A DNA stretch of 64,000 bases, from NCBI GenBank assembly GCA_038243635.1, contig JBBSQW010000006.1, positions 113,412 through 177,411 on the forward strand, written 5' to 3'. A program made the position numbers and the translations under genes. Position 1 is the stretch's first letter, and each line of letters begins with the position of its first letter. This document shows positions 26,813-35,972 of this stretch, in pieces. The notes beneath the pieces are model-generated. The model searched no databases, was not told the origin of the DNA, and worked only from the letters and a program-made list of their open reading frames with translations. The stretch comes from Pseudopedobacter sp038243635 (GTDB taxonomy: Bacteria; Bacteroidota; Bacteroidia; Sphingobacteriales; Sphingobacteriaceae).

Positions 26813-27967
26813 ATGAAATTAAAGAATTTGCTAGCCGTTGTTATTTGTTCACTAACGACATCCGTAACGATTGCGCAAGAAATGAAGCTGGTTGACGATA
26901 AGGCAACAACTGAAACAAAAAACCTTTTTAAAAACTTACAAAAGCTTTTAGATAAGGGTGTGATGTTTGGGCACCAAGACGATTTGGCTTACGGCGTAGA
27001 ATGGAAAACACCAGACGGAAAAAAGAGTGACGTTTATGACGTAGTGAAAGATTATCCAGCTGTTTTTGGTTGGGATATCGGACACATCGAACATAAAGCA
27101 GAGAAAAACCTTGATGGAATTCCATTCGATAAAATGAAAGAATACATCAAAAGTGTTTACGATATGGGCGGTATCAATACCATTAGCTGGCATGTGGATA
27201 ATCCTGTTACCATGAAAAATTCTTGGGATAACACCAATGCGGTTTCTAAGGTTTTACCTGGTGGCGCAAATCACAAACAATATAAGAAATGGATGAAAAA
27301 TGCTGCTAATTTTATGAAGCATTTAAAGGGAACTGATGGTAAGCAAATTCCGATAATTTTTAGACCTTACCATGAACTTAATGGCGGTTGGTTTTGGTGG
27401 GGTAAAGACTCTACAACTACAGAAGAGTACGTAAAGCTATTTAGATACACGGTTGACTATATGAAAAACAAAAAGCATGTACACAATTTAATATACATGT
27501 TTAATACCAACACTTTTCAAACTACTGCGGAGTATATGGAGCGTTACCCGGGAGATGACGTGGTGGATATGGTAAGTTTTGATAATTATCATTTTTCAAA
27601 ACCTGACGATGGAGATTCCTTGTTAAGGCAGTCATCTGTAAAGTTCCAAGGACAAATAAGAAACGGTTTAACCATTTTAGATTCGGTAGCTAAAGCACAT
27701 AACAAAATTCCGGCTTTTGCAGAAACCGGTTATGAAACTATCCCACAAAAAGACTGGTGGACAAATACGCTTTTAGATGTGGTAAAAGATTTTAAAATTT
27801 CTTACGTTTTAGTTTGGAGAAACCAAGGATGGCAAGAAAAAGAGCAGAAGATGCATTATTATGGGCCTTATCAAAACCATTCATCTTCACCAGATTTTAA
27901 GAAATTTTACGATAATAAGCGCACACTTTTTCAAAGCGATGTTGCAAAAGAAAATGTTTACAAGTAG
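26813..27967 (+). CDS. GH26 mannanase / mannobiohydrolase, periplasmic
   Basis: 384 residues. Plain signal peptide (VTIAQ cleavage) and no lipobox or tail, so periplasmic. Glu188 (FRPYHELNGGWFWWG) and Glu304 (FAETGYE) are the catalytic pair. It lies 18 bp before the sugar symporter gene, which suggests it makes the disaccharide (mannobiose) that the symporter imports; related periplasmic GH26 enzymes of Bacteroidota release mannobiose. The exact mode of action cannot be read from the sequence. Confidence 0.93.
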   Translation: MKLKNLLAVVICSLTTSVTIAQEMKLVDDKATTETKNLFKNLQKLLDKGVMFGHQDDLAYGVEWKTPDGKKSDVYDVVKDYPAVFGWDIGHIEHKAEKNLDGIPFDKMKEYIKSVYDMGGINTISWHVDNPVTMKNSWDNTNAVSKVLPGGANHKQYKKWMKNAANFMKHLKGTDGKQIPIIFRPYHELNGGWFWWGKDSTTTEEYVKLFRYTVDYMKNKKHVHNLIYMFNTNTFQTTAEYMERYPGDDVVDMVSFDNYHFSKPDDGDSLLRQSSVKFQGQIRNGLTILDSVAKAHNKIPAFAETGYETIPQKDWWTNTLLDVVKDFKISYVLVWRNQGWQEKEQKMHYYGPYQNHSSSPDFKKFYDNKRTLFQSDVAKENVYK

Positions 27968-27985
27968 AATTTACTTAATTAAAAG

Positions 27986-29398
27986 ATGGCTCAGAAACTA
28001 AAGTTAAAAGAAAAAATTGCCTACGGATTTGGTGATTTCGCATCGTCCATGTTTTGGAAAATGTTTTCTGTATATCTGTTGTTTTATTATACAGATGTTT
28101 TCGGAATATCCGCCGCAGTAGTAGGAACCATGTTTTTGGTAACCAGAATATGGGATGCCGCTAACGACCCTATGATGGGTATTATCGCTGATCGTACGGA
28201 AACCAAATGGGGTAAATTTAGACCTTATTTATTGTGGATGGCCATCCCATTTGGAATTGTGGGTGTGTTAAGTTTTACCACCCCAGATTTAGGTTTAACA
28301 GGTAAAATTGTTTACGCCTATGTAACGTACACCTTAATGATGATGGTTTATACGGCAGTTAATGTGCCTTATGCATCATTAATGGGTGTAATGACATCTG
28401 ATTTAAAAGACCGCACCACGCTTTCAACTTTCCGGTTTGTTTTTGCTTTTGCAGGTAGTATTTTGGTTTTGGCAACTGCCGAGCCTTTAGTTGCGGCGTT
28501 GAGTAAAAAAGCTTCTGGCGTTATAGATACCCAACAGGGTTGGCAGTATGCAATGATTATTTATGCGTTTATTGCCGCCATTCTTTTCTACCTAACTTTC
28601 GCGTGGACTAAAGAGCGGGTGAGACCTCCCAAAGAACAAAAAACTTCTTTAAAGGAGGATCTAAAGAATCTTGGGAACAACAAACCTTGGTTTATTTTAC
28701 TTGGAGCTGGTGTTGCAACTTTAATTTTCAATTCTTTAAGAGACGGCTCTGCCATTTATTATTTCAAATATTACTTTCAAAACCAAGAAGCATTTCAAAT
28801 GCCGGGTTTAAATATCGCCATCAATTTTAGTACACTTTATTTGGTGCTGGGGCAAGCTGCAAATATTGTAGGGGTAGTTTTAGCAAAACCAATTTCTGAT
28901 AAGCTGGGTAAAAAGAACACGTTTATGTACGCCATGATTATAGCTGGTGTGTTGAGCTGTGTTTTCTACCTTTTTGATGAAAGTGATTTGACTTTAATTT
29001 TTGCTTTTCAGTTCTTGATCAGCATTTGTGCCGGTATCATTTTCCCTTTACTGTGGTCAATGTATGCAGATATTGCCGATTATTCTGAATGGGAAACTGG
29101 GCGTAGAGCTACAGGTTTAATTTTTTCTTCTTCATCCATGTCGCAAAAAATGGGCTGGACTTTAGGCGGTGCGTTAACTGGGTGGTTATTGGCGCTTTAT
29201 GGGTTTCAAGCTAATACGGTACAAAGTACAGAAGCAATAACAGGTATTCGTTTAATGCTGAGTTTTATCCCAGCTGCTGGAGCGTTAATTTCTGCTGGTT
29301 TCATTTTCTTTTACCAACTAAGTGATTCATTTATGGTAAAAGTGAGCGATGAATTGGCACAACGCCGCAGTTTAGAAGAAACAGATTTAGAAGATTAG
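27986..29398 (+). CDS. GPH-family sugar:cation symporter (mannobiose candidate)
   Basis: 470 residues, about 12 membrane segments. N-terminal LKEKIAYGFGDFASSMFWKM and the first-half motif DAANDPMMGIIADRTETKWG-KFRPYLLW are typical of the glycoside-pentoside-hexuronide (GPH) branch of MFS transporters. It would move a disaccharide across the inner membrane. Neighbours on both sides process manno-oligosaccharides, so mannobiose is the inferred substrate. It follows the periplasmic GH26 by 18 bp and precedes the GH28-like gene by 14 bp. Confidence 0.92.
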   Translation: MAQKLKLKEKIAYGFGDFASSMFWKMFSVYLLFYYTDVFGISAAVVGTMFLVTRIWDAANDPMMGIIADRTETKWGKFRPYLLWMAIPFGIVGVLSFTTPDLGLTGKIVYAYVTYTLMMMVYTAVNVPYASLMGVMTSDLKDRTTLSTFRFVFAFAGSILVLATAEPLVAALSKKASGVIDTQQGWQYAMIIYAFIAAILFYLTFAWTKERVRPPKEQKTSLKEDLKNLGNNKPWFILLGAGVATLIFNSLRDGSAIYYFKYYFQNQEAFQMPGLNIAINFSTLYLVLGQAANIVGVVLAKPISDKLGKKNTFMYAMIIAGVLSCVFYLFDESDLTLIFAFQFLISICAGIIFPLLWSMYADIADYSEWETGRRATGLIFSSSSMSQKMGWTLGGALTGWLLALYGFQANTVQSTEAITGIRLMLSFIPAAGALISAGFIFFYQLSDSFMVKVSDELAQRRSLEETDLED

Positions 29399-29412
29399 GA
29401 ATTAATTTGAAC

Positions 29413-31002
29413 ATGAATAAAAATATTAAGCGTTTAACTTTTATAACTTTCGTAGCCTGTTGCTTGTGGATAAGCAAATCTTTTGCCCAAAACACAGTTT
29501 ACAATATTGTAGATTTTGGCGCTAAAGAAGGTGAGGCTTTCAACTCGCAACAAGCAATACAAAAAGCGATTGACAAATGTGCCGAAGCAGGCGGTGGAAC
29601 AGTTTTGGTTCCGTCCGGGAGTTTTTACACCTCCACTGTTTACCTAAAAAGCAATATTGATTTTAAGCTAAATAACGGCGCTAACCTAATCGCTATTGCG
29701 GATAAAAGTCTTTATAAAAACGAGAAACTTGGTTTGGAAGACGCAGGTGATAGTTTTATTCCAGCATTAGTTGTAGCACATAAAATTGAAGACTTTAGCA
29801 TTACTGGGCAAGGCACCATTAGAGGGCAGCCTAGCTTTTTTTACACTAAAGTAGATTATAAAGACGAATACCCAGGTTGGAACGAGAACGCCATGAAGAG
29901 TGGCGTAAGCATGCAAAGACCCTGGGTTAATGATCCAAAAATCTCTTTGGTTTATATTTCAGACTGTAAAAATATTTTGCTAGAAGGCATCAGCATTGTG
30001 GATTCTCCAAATTGGAGCTGTCACATTCAGTGGAGTCAAAACGTAAGAGTTGATGGCATAAAAATAACTTCTAGTTTAAAAAACGGTGTTAATTCTGATG
30101 GGTTAGATATTGATGGCTGTAAAAACGTAATCATTAGCAACTGCATTATTCAAACCGGAGATGATGCAATTTGTTTAAAAACCACGAAGCAAGGTACGCG
30201 TTCAGAAAGCTGTGAAGATATTTTGATTGATAACTGCATTTTATCATCCACTTCATGTGCTTTAAAAATAGGTACCGAAAGCCAATCTGATTTTAGAAGA
30301 ATTTCATTTACCAACTGCACCATCAGCGAAAGCAATAGAGGCATTGGAATTATAGTTAGAGATGGCGGAACCGTTTCTGACGTTAATTTTTCAAACATCA
30401 TGATGGATTTGAAACGCAAGCCAATTTTTTGGTGGGGAAATGGCGAGGCATTCCACTTTAATGTTTTCAAAAGAAACCCAGATTCCCGATTGGGTAAAAT
30501 TGAAAATGTTACGCTAAATAATATCCGTGGTACTGTTGAAGGCACATCAAGCATATTAGGATTGGGTGAAGGGAACAACACAATCAGTAATATCAGTATT
30601 CAAAATATAAACCTTACACAAAACCCAGAATCAGAAAAGGATAAAAGAGCAAAGCACATGATTGAGGTTGTAAACGCTTCAGGAATCAGCATCAAAGACG
30701 TAAAGCTTAATTGGGGCGTTAAAGGTACAGAACCACTGTGGAGCAACGCATTTTACGCAAAAAATGTTGATGATTTAGTAGTTAAAGGTTTTCAGGTAAA
30801 TCAAGAGATGATACAAAATAAGGCTTCAACTATTCAACTTACTGATGTTAAAAATGCATTTATTCAGTCAAAGAGTGTTAAAACTATGAGCATACAGGCG
30901 GATGGCGAGTTTTCAGAAAATATAATCGTTTCGCGAACCCAAGGAAAGACTAGCGTAATTAATAAGCTAGGAAATAAAAAACAATTAAAAATAACCAAAT
31001 AA
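29413..31002 (+). CDS. GH28-like right-handed beta-helix protein
   Basis: 529 residues from ATG 29413 (TTG 29407 is possible). Signal peptide ending KSFAQ, then a pectate-lyase/GH28-type beta-helix: FGAKEGEAFNSQQAIQKAID, SDGLDIDGCKN, QTGDDAICLKTT. The paired aspartates of GH28 (NTD and GDD motifs) are kept, but the GHG histidine motif is replaced by CALKIGTES and the RIK motif by GIGIIVRDGG. Polygalacturonase activity is therefore doubtful, and pectin does not fit the locus. It may remove a side group from mannan, but the substrate is unknown. Confidence 0.85.
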   Translation: MNKNIKRLTFITFVACCLWISKSFAQNTVYNIVDFGAKEGEAFNSQQAIQKAIDKCAEAGGGTVLVPSGSFYTSTVYLKSNIDFKLNNGANLIAIADKSLYKNEKLGLEDAGDSFIPALVVAHKIEDFSITGQGTIRGQPSFFYTKVDYKDEYPGWNENAMKSGVSMQRPWVNDPKISLVYISDCKNILLEGISIVDSPNWSCHIQWSQNVRVDGIKITSSLKNGVNSDGLDIDGCKNVIISNCIIQTGDDAICLKTTKQGTRSESCEDILIDNCILSSTSCALKIGTESQSDFRRISFTNCTISESNRGIGIIVRDGGTVSDVNFSNIMMDLKRKPIFWWGNGEAFHFNVFKRNPDSRLGKIENVTLNNIRGTVEGTSSILGLGEGNNTISNISIQNINLTQNPESEKDKRAKHMIEVVNASGISIKDVKLNWGVKGTEPLWSNAFYAKNVDDLVVKGFQVNQEMIQNKASTIQLTDVKNAFIQSKSVKTMSIQADGEFSENIIVSRTQGKTSVINKLGNKKQLKITK

Positions 31003-31034
31003 CAAATCGTACATCGACCAAAACTATAAATATA

Positions 31035-32261
31035 ATGACATCAAATTTCACACGCCGTTTGGCACAGCTACAAGAAAATCACCAAGCGCTTATCAACCAA
31101 AAAAATGAGCAAGACGCATTAGGAAACGGTGTATTTGATCGATATAAAAACCCTGTTATTACAGCGGCTCACGTTCCTTTAGATTGGCGTTTTGATTTTG
31201 ACGAGAGAAGCAATCCTTTTTTAATGGAAAGAATTGCTGTAAATGCCGCTTTTAACGCAGGGGCTATTAAATATAATGAAAAGTATGTGCTTGTTGTGCG
31301 TGTAGAAGGTGCAGACAGGAAGTCTTTTTTTGCTGTTGCCGAAAGTAATAATGGTACAGATGGATTTAAATTTTGGGATTCGCCAATCGTTTTTGATAGT
31401 CTCGAAGGCGCAGATACCAACGTTTATGATATGCGTTTAACGCATCACGAAGACGGATTTATTTACGGTCTTTTTTGTACGGAAAAGAAAGATCCAAATG
31501 CGCCAGCGGGCGATCAATCTGCTGCAGTAGCACAGTGTGGCATCATCCGAACTAAAAACCTTGAAGACTGGGAGCGTTTAGCAGATTTAAAAACGCCGTC
31601 GCCGCAACAAAGAAACGTGGTTTTACACCCAGAATTTGTTGATGGTCAATACGCGTTTTACACAAGACCACAGGATAGTTTTATTGAAGCGGGTAAAGGT
31701 GGCGGAATTGGTTTTGGATTGTCAAAAACAATGGAGCATGCAGAAGTAGCGAAGGAACATATTTTATACAGCAAGGAATACCACACCGTTTACGAAGCTA
31801 AAAACGGACAAGGTCCGGCGCCAATTAAAACGGAGAAAGGATGGTTGCACTTGGCTCACGGTGTTAGAAACACAGCTGCTGGCCTACGTTATGTGCTATA
31901 CATGTTCATGACAGATTTGCATGATTTAACGAAAGTAACACACAAGCCAGGAGGCTATTTCATCGCTCCAGAAGGCGAAGAACGCATTGGCGACGTGTCT
32001 AATGTGGTTTTTGCTAACGGTTGGATTGCAGACCCTAATGGAGATGTTTTTATTTATTACGCATCTTCTGATACCCGTATGCATGTTGCAAAATCAAGTA
32101 TTGAAGCCTTAACTGATTATTGCATCAACACGCCAGAGGATGGTTTAAGTTCTGCAAACTCGGTGAGTGCGATTAACCAATTGATCAAAAAAAATAAACA
32201 AACATTCGCTAACGTTGGGCAAGATGTTAACGAAATTCCTGCATTAATCACAGCTCAATAG
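31035..32261 (+). CDS. GH130 4-O-beta-D-mannosyl-D-glucose phosphorylase
   Basis: 408 residues, no signal peptide, so cytoplasmic. The N-terminal ALGNGVFDRYKNPVITAAHV, FNAGAIKYNEKYVLVVRVEG and TNVYDMRLTHHED (the Asp132 in this motif matches the proposed general acid of GH130 subfamily 1) mark the mannosyl-glucose phosphorylase branch. It splits Man-beta-1,4-Glc with phosphate into mannose-1-phosphate and glucose. The epimerase that makes its substrate is the next gene. Together they define the mannan catabolic route described in Bacteroides fragilis. Subfamily assigned by motif memory. Confidence 0.93.
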   Translation: MTSNFTRRLAQLQENHQALINQKNEQDALGNGVFDRYKNPVITAAHVPLDWRFDFDERSNPFLMERIAVNAAFNAGAIKYNEKYVLVVRVEGADRKSFFAVAESNNGTDGFKFWDSPIVFDSLEGADTNVYDMRLTHHEDGFIYGLFCTEKKDPNAPAGDQSAAVAQCGIIRTKNLEDWERLADLKTPSPQQRNVVLHPEFVDGQYAFYTRPQDSFIEAGKGGGIGFGLSKTMEHAEVAKEHILYSKEYHTVYEAKNGQGPAPIKTEKGWLHLAHGVRNTAAGLRYVLYMFMTDLHDLTKVTHKPGGYFIAPEGEERIGDVSNVVFANGWIADPNGDVFIYYASSDTRMHVAKSSIEALTDYCINTPEDGLSSANSVSAINQLIKKNKQTFANVGQDVNEIPALITAQ

Positions 32262-32350
32262 AAGCATAGGGATAAAAGTTAACAGACATATAGGTTGAAA
32301 AAATTTATTTAGGTTTTTCGGGCCTTTGTTGTGAATAATTGGAAGAGAAT

Positions 32351-33568
32351 ATGCAAAAGCAGTTGATTAAGGATTTTGAGAATGAGCTAAAATCAATTTT
32401 TGATTATTGGACTAAATACACCATTGACGAAAAAAACGGTGGATTTTTAGGTGCTTTAAATAACCAAAATAAAGCGACAGAAAATGCACCCAAAGGAGCT
32501 GTTTTAAACGCCCGGATTCTTTGGTCGTTTGCTGCGGGTTATAACTTTAATCAGGATGCTAGTTATCTAAAATTGGCAGAAAGAAGTTTTAACTATTTAA
32601 AAAGCCATTTTATTGATCAAGAAATGGGTGGTGTTTATTGGTCGGTGGATGCATTGGGTAACCCCTTAGATACCAAAAAGCAAATTTACGCCCTTTCATT
32701 TGCGATGTACGGCTTAGCCGAATATTACAAAGCAAGCAACAATCAAGAAGCATTAGATTTAGCGATTACTCTTTTTTACGATATTGAAAAATACAGTTTC
32801 GATGAAGAAAATGGTGGTTACTTAGAAGCCTTAACTCGCGATTGGAAAGAGATTGGAGATTTGCGTTTGAGCGATAAAGACGCGAACGAAAAGAAAACCA
32901 TGAATACGCATCTGCACATTTTGGAAGCTTATACCAACTTATACAGATATTGGCCAAATGAAGAACTGAAGACCAAAATTAAGCATCTTCTAGAAATTTT
33001 TGACCAGCATATTATTGATCAAAACACCAAGCATTTGATTCTGTTTTTTGATGAAAAATGGAAATCTAACTATAACATCGTTTCTTATGGACATGATATT
33101 GAAGCCTCTTGGTTAATGCTGGAAGCTGCTGAGGTAATTGGAGACGAAAAACTTATCCATTATTTTGAAAAACTTGCTTTAGAAATTGCAAATGCTTCGG
33201 CAGAAGGAATTGACGAAACTGGAGCCATGATTTACGAGCTAGAAGTTAATAAAAACCATCAAATATCAGAAAAACATTGGTGGGTACAGGCCGAAGCCAT
33301 GGTTGGGTTTTTAAATGCTTACCAACTCAGTAAAGACGAAAACTTTTTTAATCACTTCTTATCCATCTGGGATTTTACAAAGAAGAACGTCATCGACCAC
33401 AAAAATGGGGAGTGGTTTTGGGGTGTAAACAAAGATTTCTCTTTAATGCAAAGCGAGGATAAAGCTGGTTTTTGGAAATGTCCATACCATAATAGCAGAG
33501 CTTGTATGGAAATAATTAATCGACTAAGAATCATCATAGCGAATGATACTGAGACATCCCATAAATAG
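32351..33568 (+). CDS. mannobiose/cellobiose 2-epimerase (AGE family)
   Basis: 405 residues from ATG 32351 (TTG 32339 would add four). The (alpha/alpha)6 barrel of the N-acylglucosamine 2-epimerase family, with the cellobiose 2-epimerase histidines in THLHILEAY, SYGHDIEASWLMLEAAEV and CPYHNSRACMEI, and aromatic sites EKHWWVQAEAMVGFLNAY and GEWFWGVN. No signal peptide. It converts beta-1,4-mannobiose to mannosyl-glucose for the GH130 enzyme encoded just upstream. Confidence 0.94.
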   Translation: MQKQLIKDFENELKSIFDYWTKYTIDEKNGGFLGALNNQNKATENAPKGAVLNARILWSFAAGYNFNQDASYLKLAERSFNYLKSHFIDQEMGGVYWSVDALGNPLDTKKQIYALSFAMYGLAEYYKASNNQEALDLAITLFYDIEKYSFDEENGGYLEALTRDWKEIGDLRLSDKDANEKKTMNTHLHILEAYTNLYRYWPNEELKTKIKHLLEIFDQHIIDQNTKHLILFFDEKWKSNYNIVSYGHDIEASWLMLEAAEVIGDEKLIHYFEKLALEIANASAEGIDETGAMIYELEVNKNHQISEKHWWVQAEAMVGFLNAYQLSKDENFFNHFLSIWDFTKKNVIDHKNGEWFWGVNKDFSLMQSEDKAGFWKCPYHNSRACMEIINRLRIIIANDTETSHK

Positions 33569-33716
33569 GTTTTAGATTTTATAAATCGACTCTTTTAGAG
33601 ATAAATGTAGACTTTACGTCTTAGCAATGTCTTCCGAAGAAGATTCTGCATTTCATTTAGCCTATATAGTAACAATGAGATAACTAATTAAAATTTAATA
33701 ACCAAAATCAACCAAT

Positions 33717-35966
33717 ATGAAAAAAATAGGTACTGTAATATTTTTAGTTGCATTTTCAATCTTAGGGTTTGCTCAAAAAAAACCGATTGATTATGTGAAC
33801 GTGTTTATTGGAACTGGTCAGGATGGGAATACCTACCCAGGTGCTCAAGCTCCTTTTGGAATGGTCTCTATTTCCCCATCTAATACATTTAAAAATTATG
33901 ATGAAGTAGAAGCCAGACCTGGTTATAAGTATGCGCAAACAGATATAAGAGGTTTTGGTTTAACGCATTTTAGCGGCGTGGGTTGCCATGCTATGCAAGA
34001 CTTAATGTTTTTTCCCCTTACGGGCGATTTAAATGCTTCGCCAGTAAAAAATCGTGACGCTTACAAAAGCGCTTTCTCTCACGATGATGAAAAAGCAAGT
34101 CCGGGATATTATGAGGTGAAATTGAAAGATTATCAAATAGAAACTCGGTTTACCGCTACGCAGAGAGCTGGAATGGGGGAAATTGATTACAACGGAAATG
34201 ATAAAGCGCAGATGATTTTTATTCCAACCAATAGTGCTAATGGCATTGCTGATGGAGCGGTAACGATCAATAAAGAAAAAAATCAGATTTCTGGTTGGGT
34301 TTTAACCGGAGGGTTTTGTTGGAGAGATCCTGCACATTTTCCTTACAAAATTTATTTTGTGATGCAATTTGACACGCCAATTTCAGATTATGGGGTGTGG
34401 AAAGGCGAGCAGAAATTTGCAGGCATAGATACCGTTTCTGGAAGTGATTTTGCCAGTTACATAAGTTTTGCCCAAGGGACAAAAAAAGTAAAAGTACGTA
34501 CGGCACTTTCTTTTGTAAGCGAAAAGAATGCATCTCTAAATTTAAAGGCAGAAATTCCAAGCTGGGATTTTGGAAATATACTAAGCCAAGTACAAAAAGC
34601 ATGGTCGAAATATTTGGATAAAATTACTGTAGATGGCGGTACAAATGATGAGAAATCCACTTTTTACACGGCCATTTACCATAACCTATTGCAGGCAAAT
34701 ATTTTTGAGGATGTAAATCGAGAATACATTGGTTTTGACCATAAAGTGCATTTAATGGAAGAAGGTAGAAACAAATACGTGAATTTTTCACTTTGGGATA
34801 CTTACCGAACAACTGCTTATTTACAGGCCATGATTGCCCCAAAAGAATCTTCGGATATGATTCAGTCTTTATTATTAGATGCCCAACAAGGTGGCGCTTT
34901 GCCAAATTGGAGCATGAATAATGTGGAGTATGGCGTAATGAACGGTTACTCGCCTTTCCCCTTTGTAGCAAATATGTTTGCTATGGGCGCTAGAGATTTT
35001 GATCTGCAAAAAATGAAAGACATGATGAAAAAAGTGTCGATGGATTACTATCCAAATCAAGGTCGTCATGGTTGGATGGGAATTACAGAATATAAAGAAT
35101 TGGGCTATGTTCCTGTTGATAAACAAGGTCTTGGTAGTTCTATGACCATGGAGTACGGAATTGACGATTATTCCGTTGCTAAAATCTGCGAGGTAGCAGG
35201 AGATACGGAAGCAACAGCTTATTATTACAAACGATCTCAAAATGTTTTCAACTTATACAACCCTCAAACAAAATTGCTGCAAGGAAGAAATTCAGACGGT
35301 AAGTTCATCACTCCTTTTGATAAAACAACAGAAAAAGGCTTTAACGAAGGTAACGCCATTCAATATTTTTGGAGCGTACCACACAGTATGGCAAAGTTAA
35401 TTGAGACTGCCGGCGGAAAAGTATTTATAGAAAACCGTTTAGATAGTTTTATGAACAAGATTGAAGTGGGCTGGGCACCAGAAAAGCCACATTATTGGTT
35501 AGGTAACGAGCCATGCTTTGGCGCAGTTTACGTTTACAACTATTTGCAAACGCCATGGAAAGCGCAACAGCACACTCGTGACATCGTGAACAATTATTTC
35601 AAAAACACGCCAAATGGTTTAGCTGGCGATGACGATTCTGGTGCAATGTCGGCTTTATATGTTTTTTCTGCAATGGGCTTATATCCATACTTACCTGGCG
35701 AATCTGGCTTTATGATTTCCGGTCCACTGTTTAAGAAGACGACCATTCGTTTAGCAAACGGAAATACGGTTACCATTAATGGTAGAAAGGCAAAAGCGGA
35801 AAACGGCTATATCCAAAGAATGAAAATTAATGGAAAAACGTCCAGCAACCTTTGGCTAAATTGGAATTTGATGCAAAGCGGGGGAACCATTGATTTTAAA
35901 ATGGGTAAAAAGCCTAATAAAAATTGGGGGAATAAACAGGAGGATACGCCACCATCTTACCAATAA
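33717..35966 (+). CDS. GH92 exo-alpha-mannosidase family protein
   Basis: 749 residues. Signal peptide ending ILGFAQ. GH92 motifs in order: IDYVNVFIGTGQDGNTYPGA, PFGMVSISPS, FSLWDTYRTTAYLQ, WLGNEPCFGAVYVYNY (Glu of the general acid) and GDDDSGAMSALYVFSAMGLY (catalytic base aspartates). GH92 enzymes are calcium-dependent alpha-mannosidases acting on yeast mannan or N-glycans, which is unexpected in a beta-mannan locus. The region usually LPRWELNG-NET reads LPNWSMNNVEYGVMNGYS, which may change specificity. Secreted or periplasmic; 6 bp before the metallophosphoesterase. Confidence 0.93.
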   Translation: MKKIGTVIFLVAFSILGFAQKKPIDYVNVFIGTGQDGNTYPGAQAPFGMVSISPSNTFKNYDEVEARPGYKYAQTDIRGFGLTHFSGVGCHAMQDLMFFPLTGDLNASPVKNRDAYKSAFSHDDEKASPGYYEVKLKDYQIETRFTATQRAGMGEIDYNGNDKAQMIFIPTNSANGIADGAVTINKEKNQISGWVLTGGFCWRDPAHFPYKIYFVMQFDTPISDYGVWKGEQKFAGIDTVSGSDFASYISFAQGTKKVKVRTALSFVSEKNASLNLKAEIPSWDFGNILSQVQKAWSKYLDKITVDGGTNDEKSTFYTAIYHNLLQANIFEDVNREYIGFDHKVHLMEEGRNKYVNFSLWDTYRTTAYLQAMIAPKESSDMIQSLLLDAQQGGALPNWSMNNVEYGVMNGYSPFPFVANMFAMGARDFDLQKMKDMMKKVSMDYYPNQGRHGWMGITEYKELGYVPVDKQGLGSSMTMEYGIDDYSVAKICEVAGDTEATAYYYKRSQNVFNLYNPQTKLLQGRNSDGKFITPFDKTTEKGFNEGNAIQYFWSVPHSMAKLIETAGGKVFIENRLDSFMNKIEVGWAPEKPHYWLGNEPCFGAVYVYNYLQTPWKAQQHTRDIVNNYFKNTPNGLAGDDDSGAMSALYVFSAMGLYPYLPGESGFMISGPLFKKTTIRLANGNTVTINGRKAKAENGYIQRMKINGKTSSNLWLNWNLMQSGGTIDFKMGKKPNKNWGNKQEDTPPSYQ

Positions 35967-35972
35967 CGTAAT

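Noticed and set aside
34267..35240. Several long antisense reading frames inside the GH92 gene
   Set aside because: They have no recognisable domains and mirror codon structure of a well-supported gene. The same applies to antisense frames inside acs, porU, rimO and the SusC gene.
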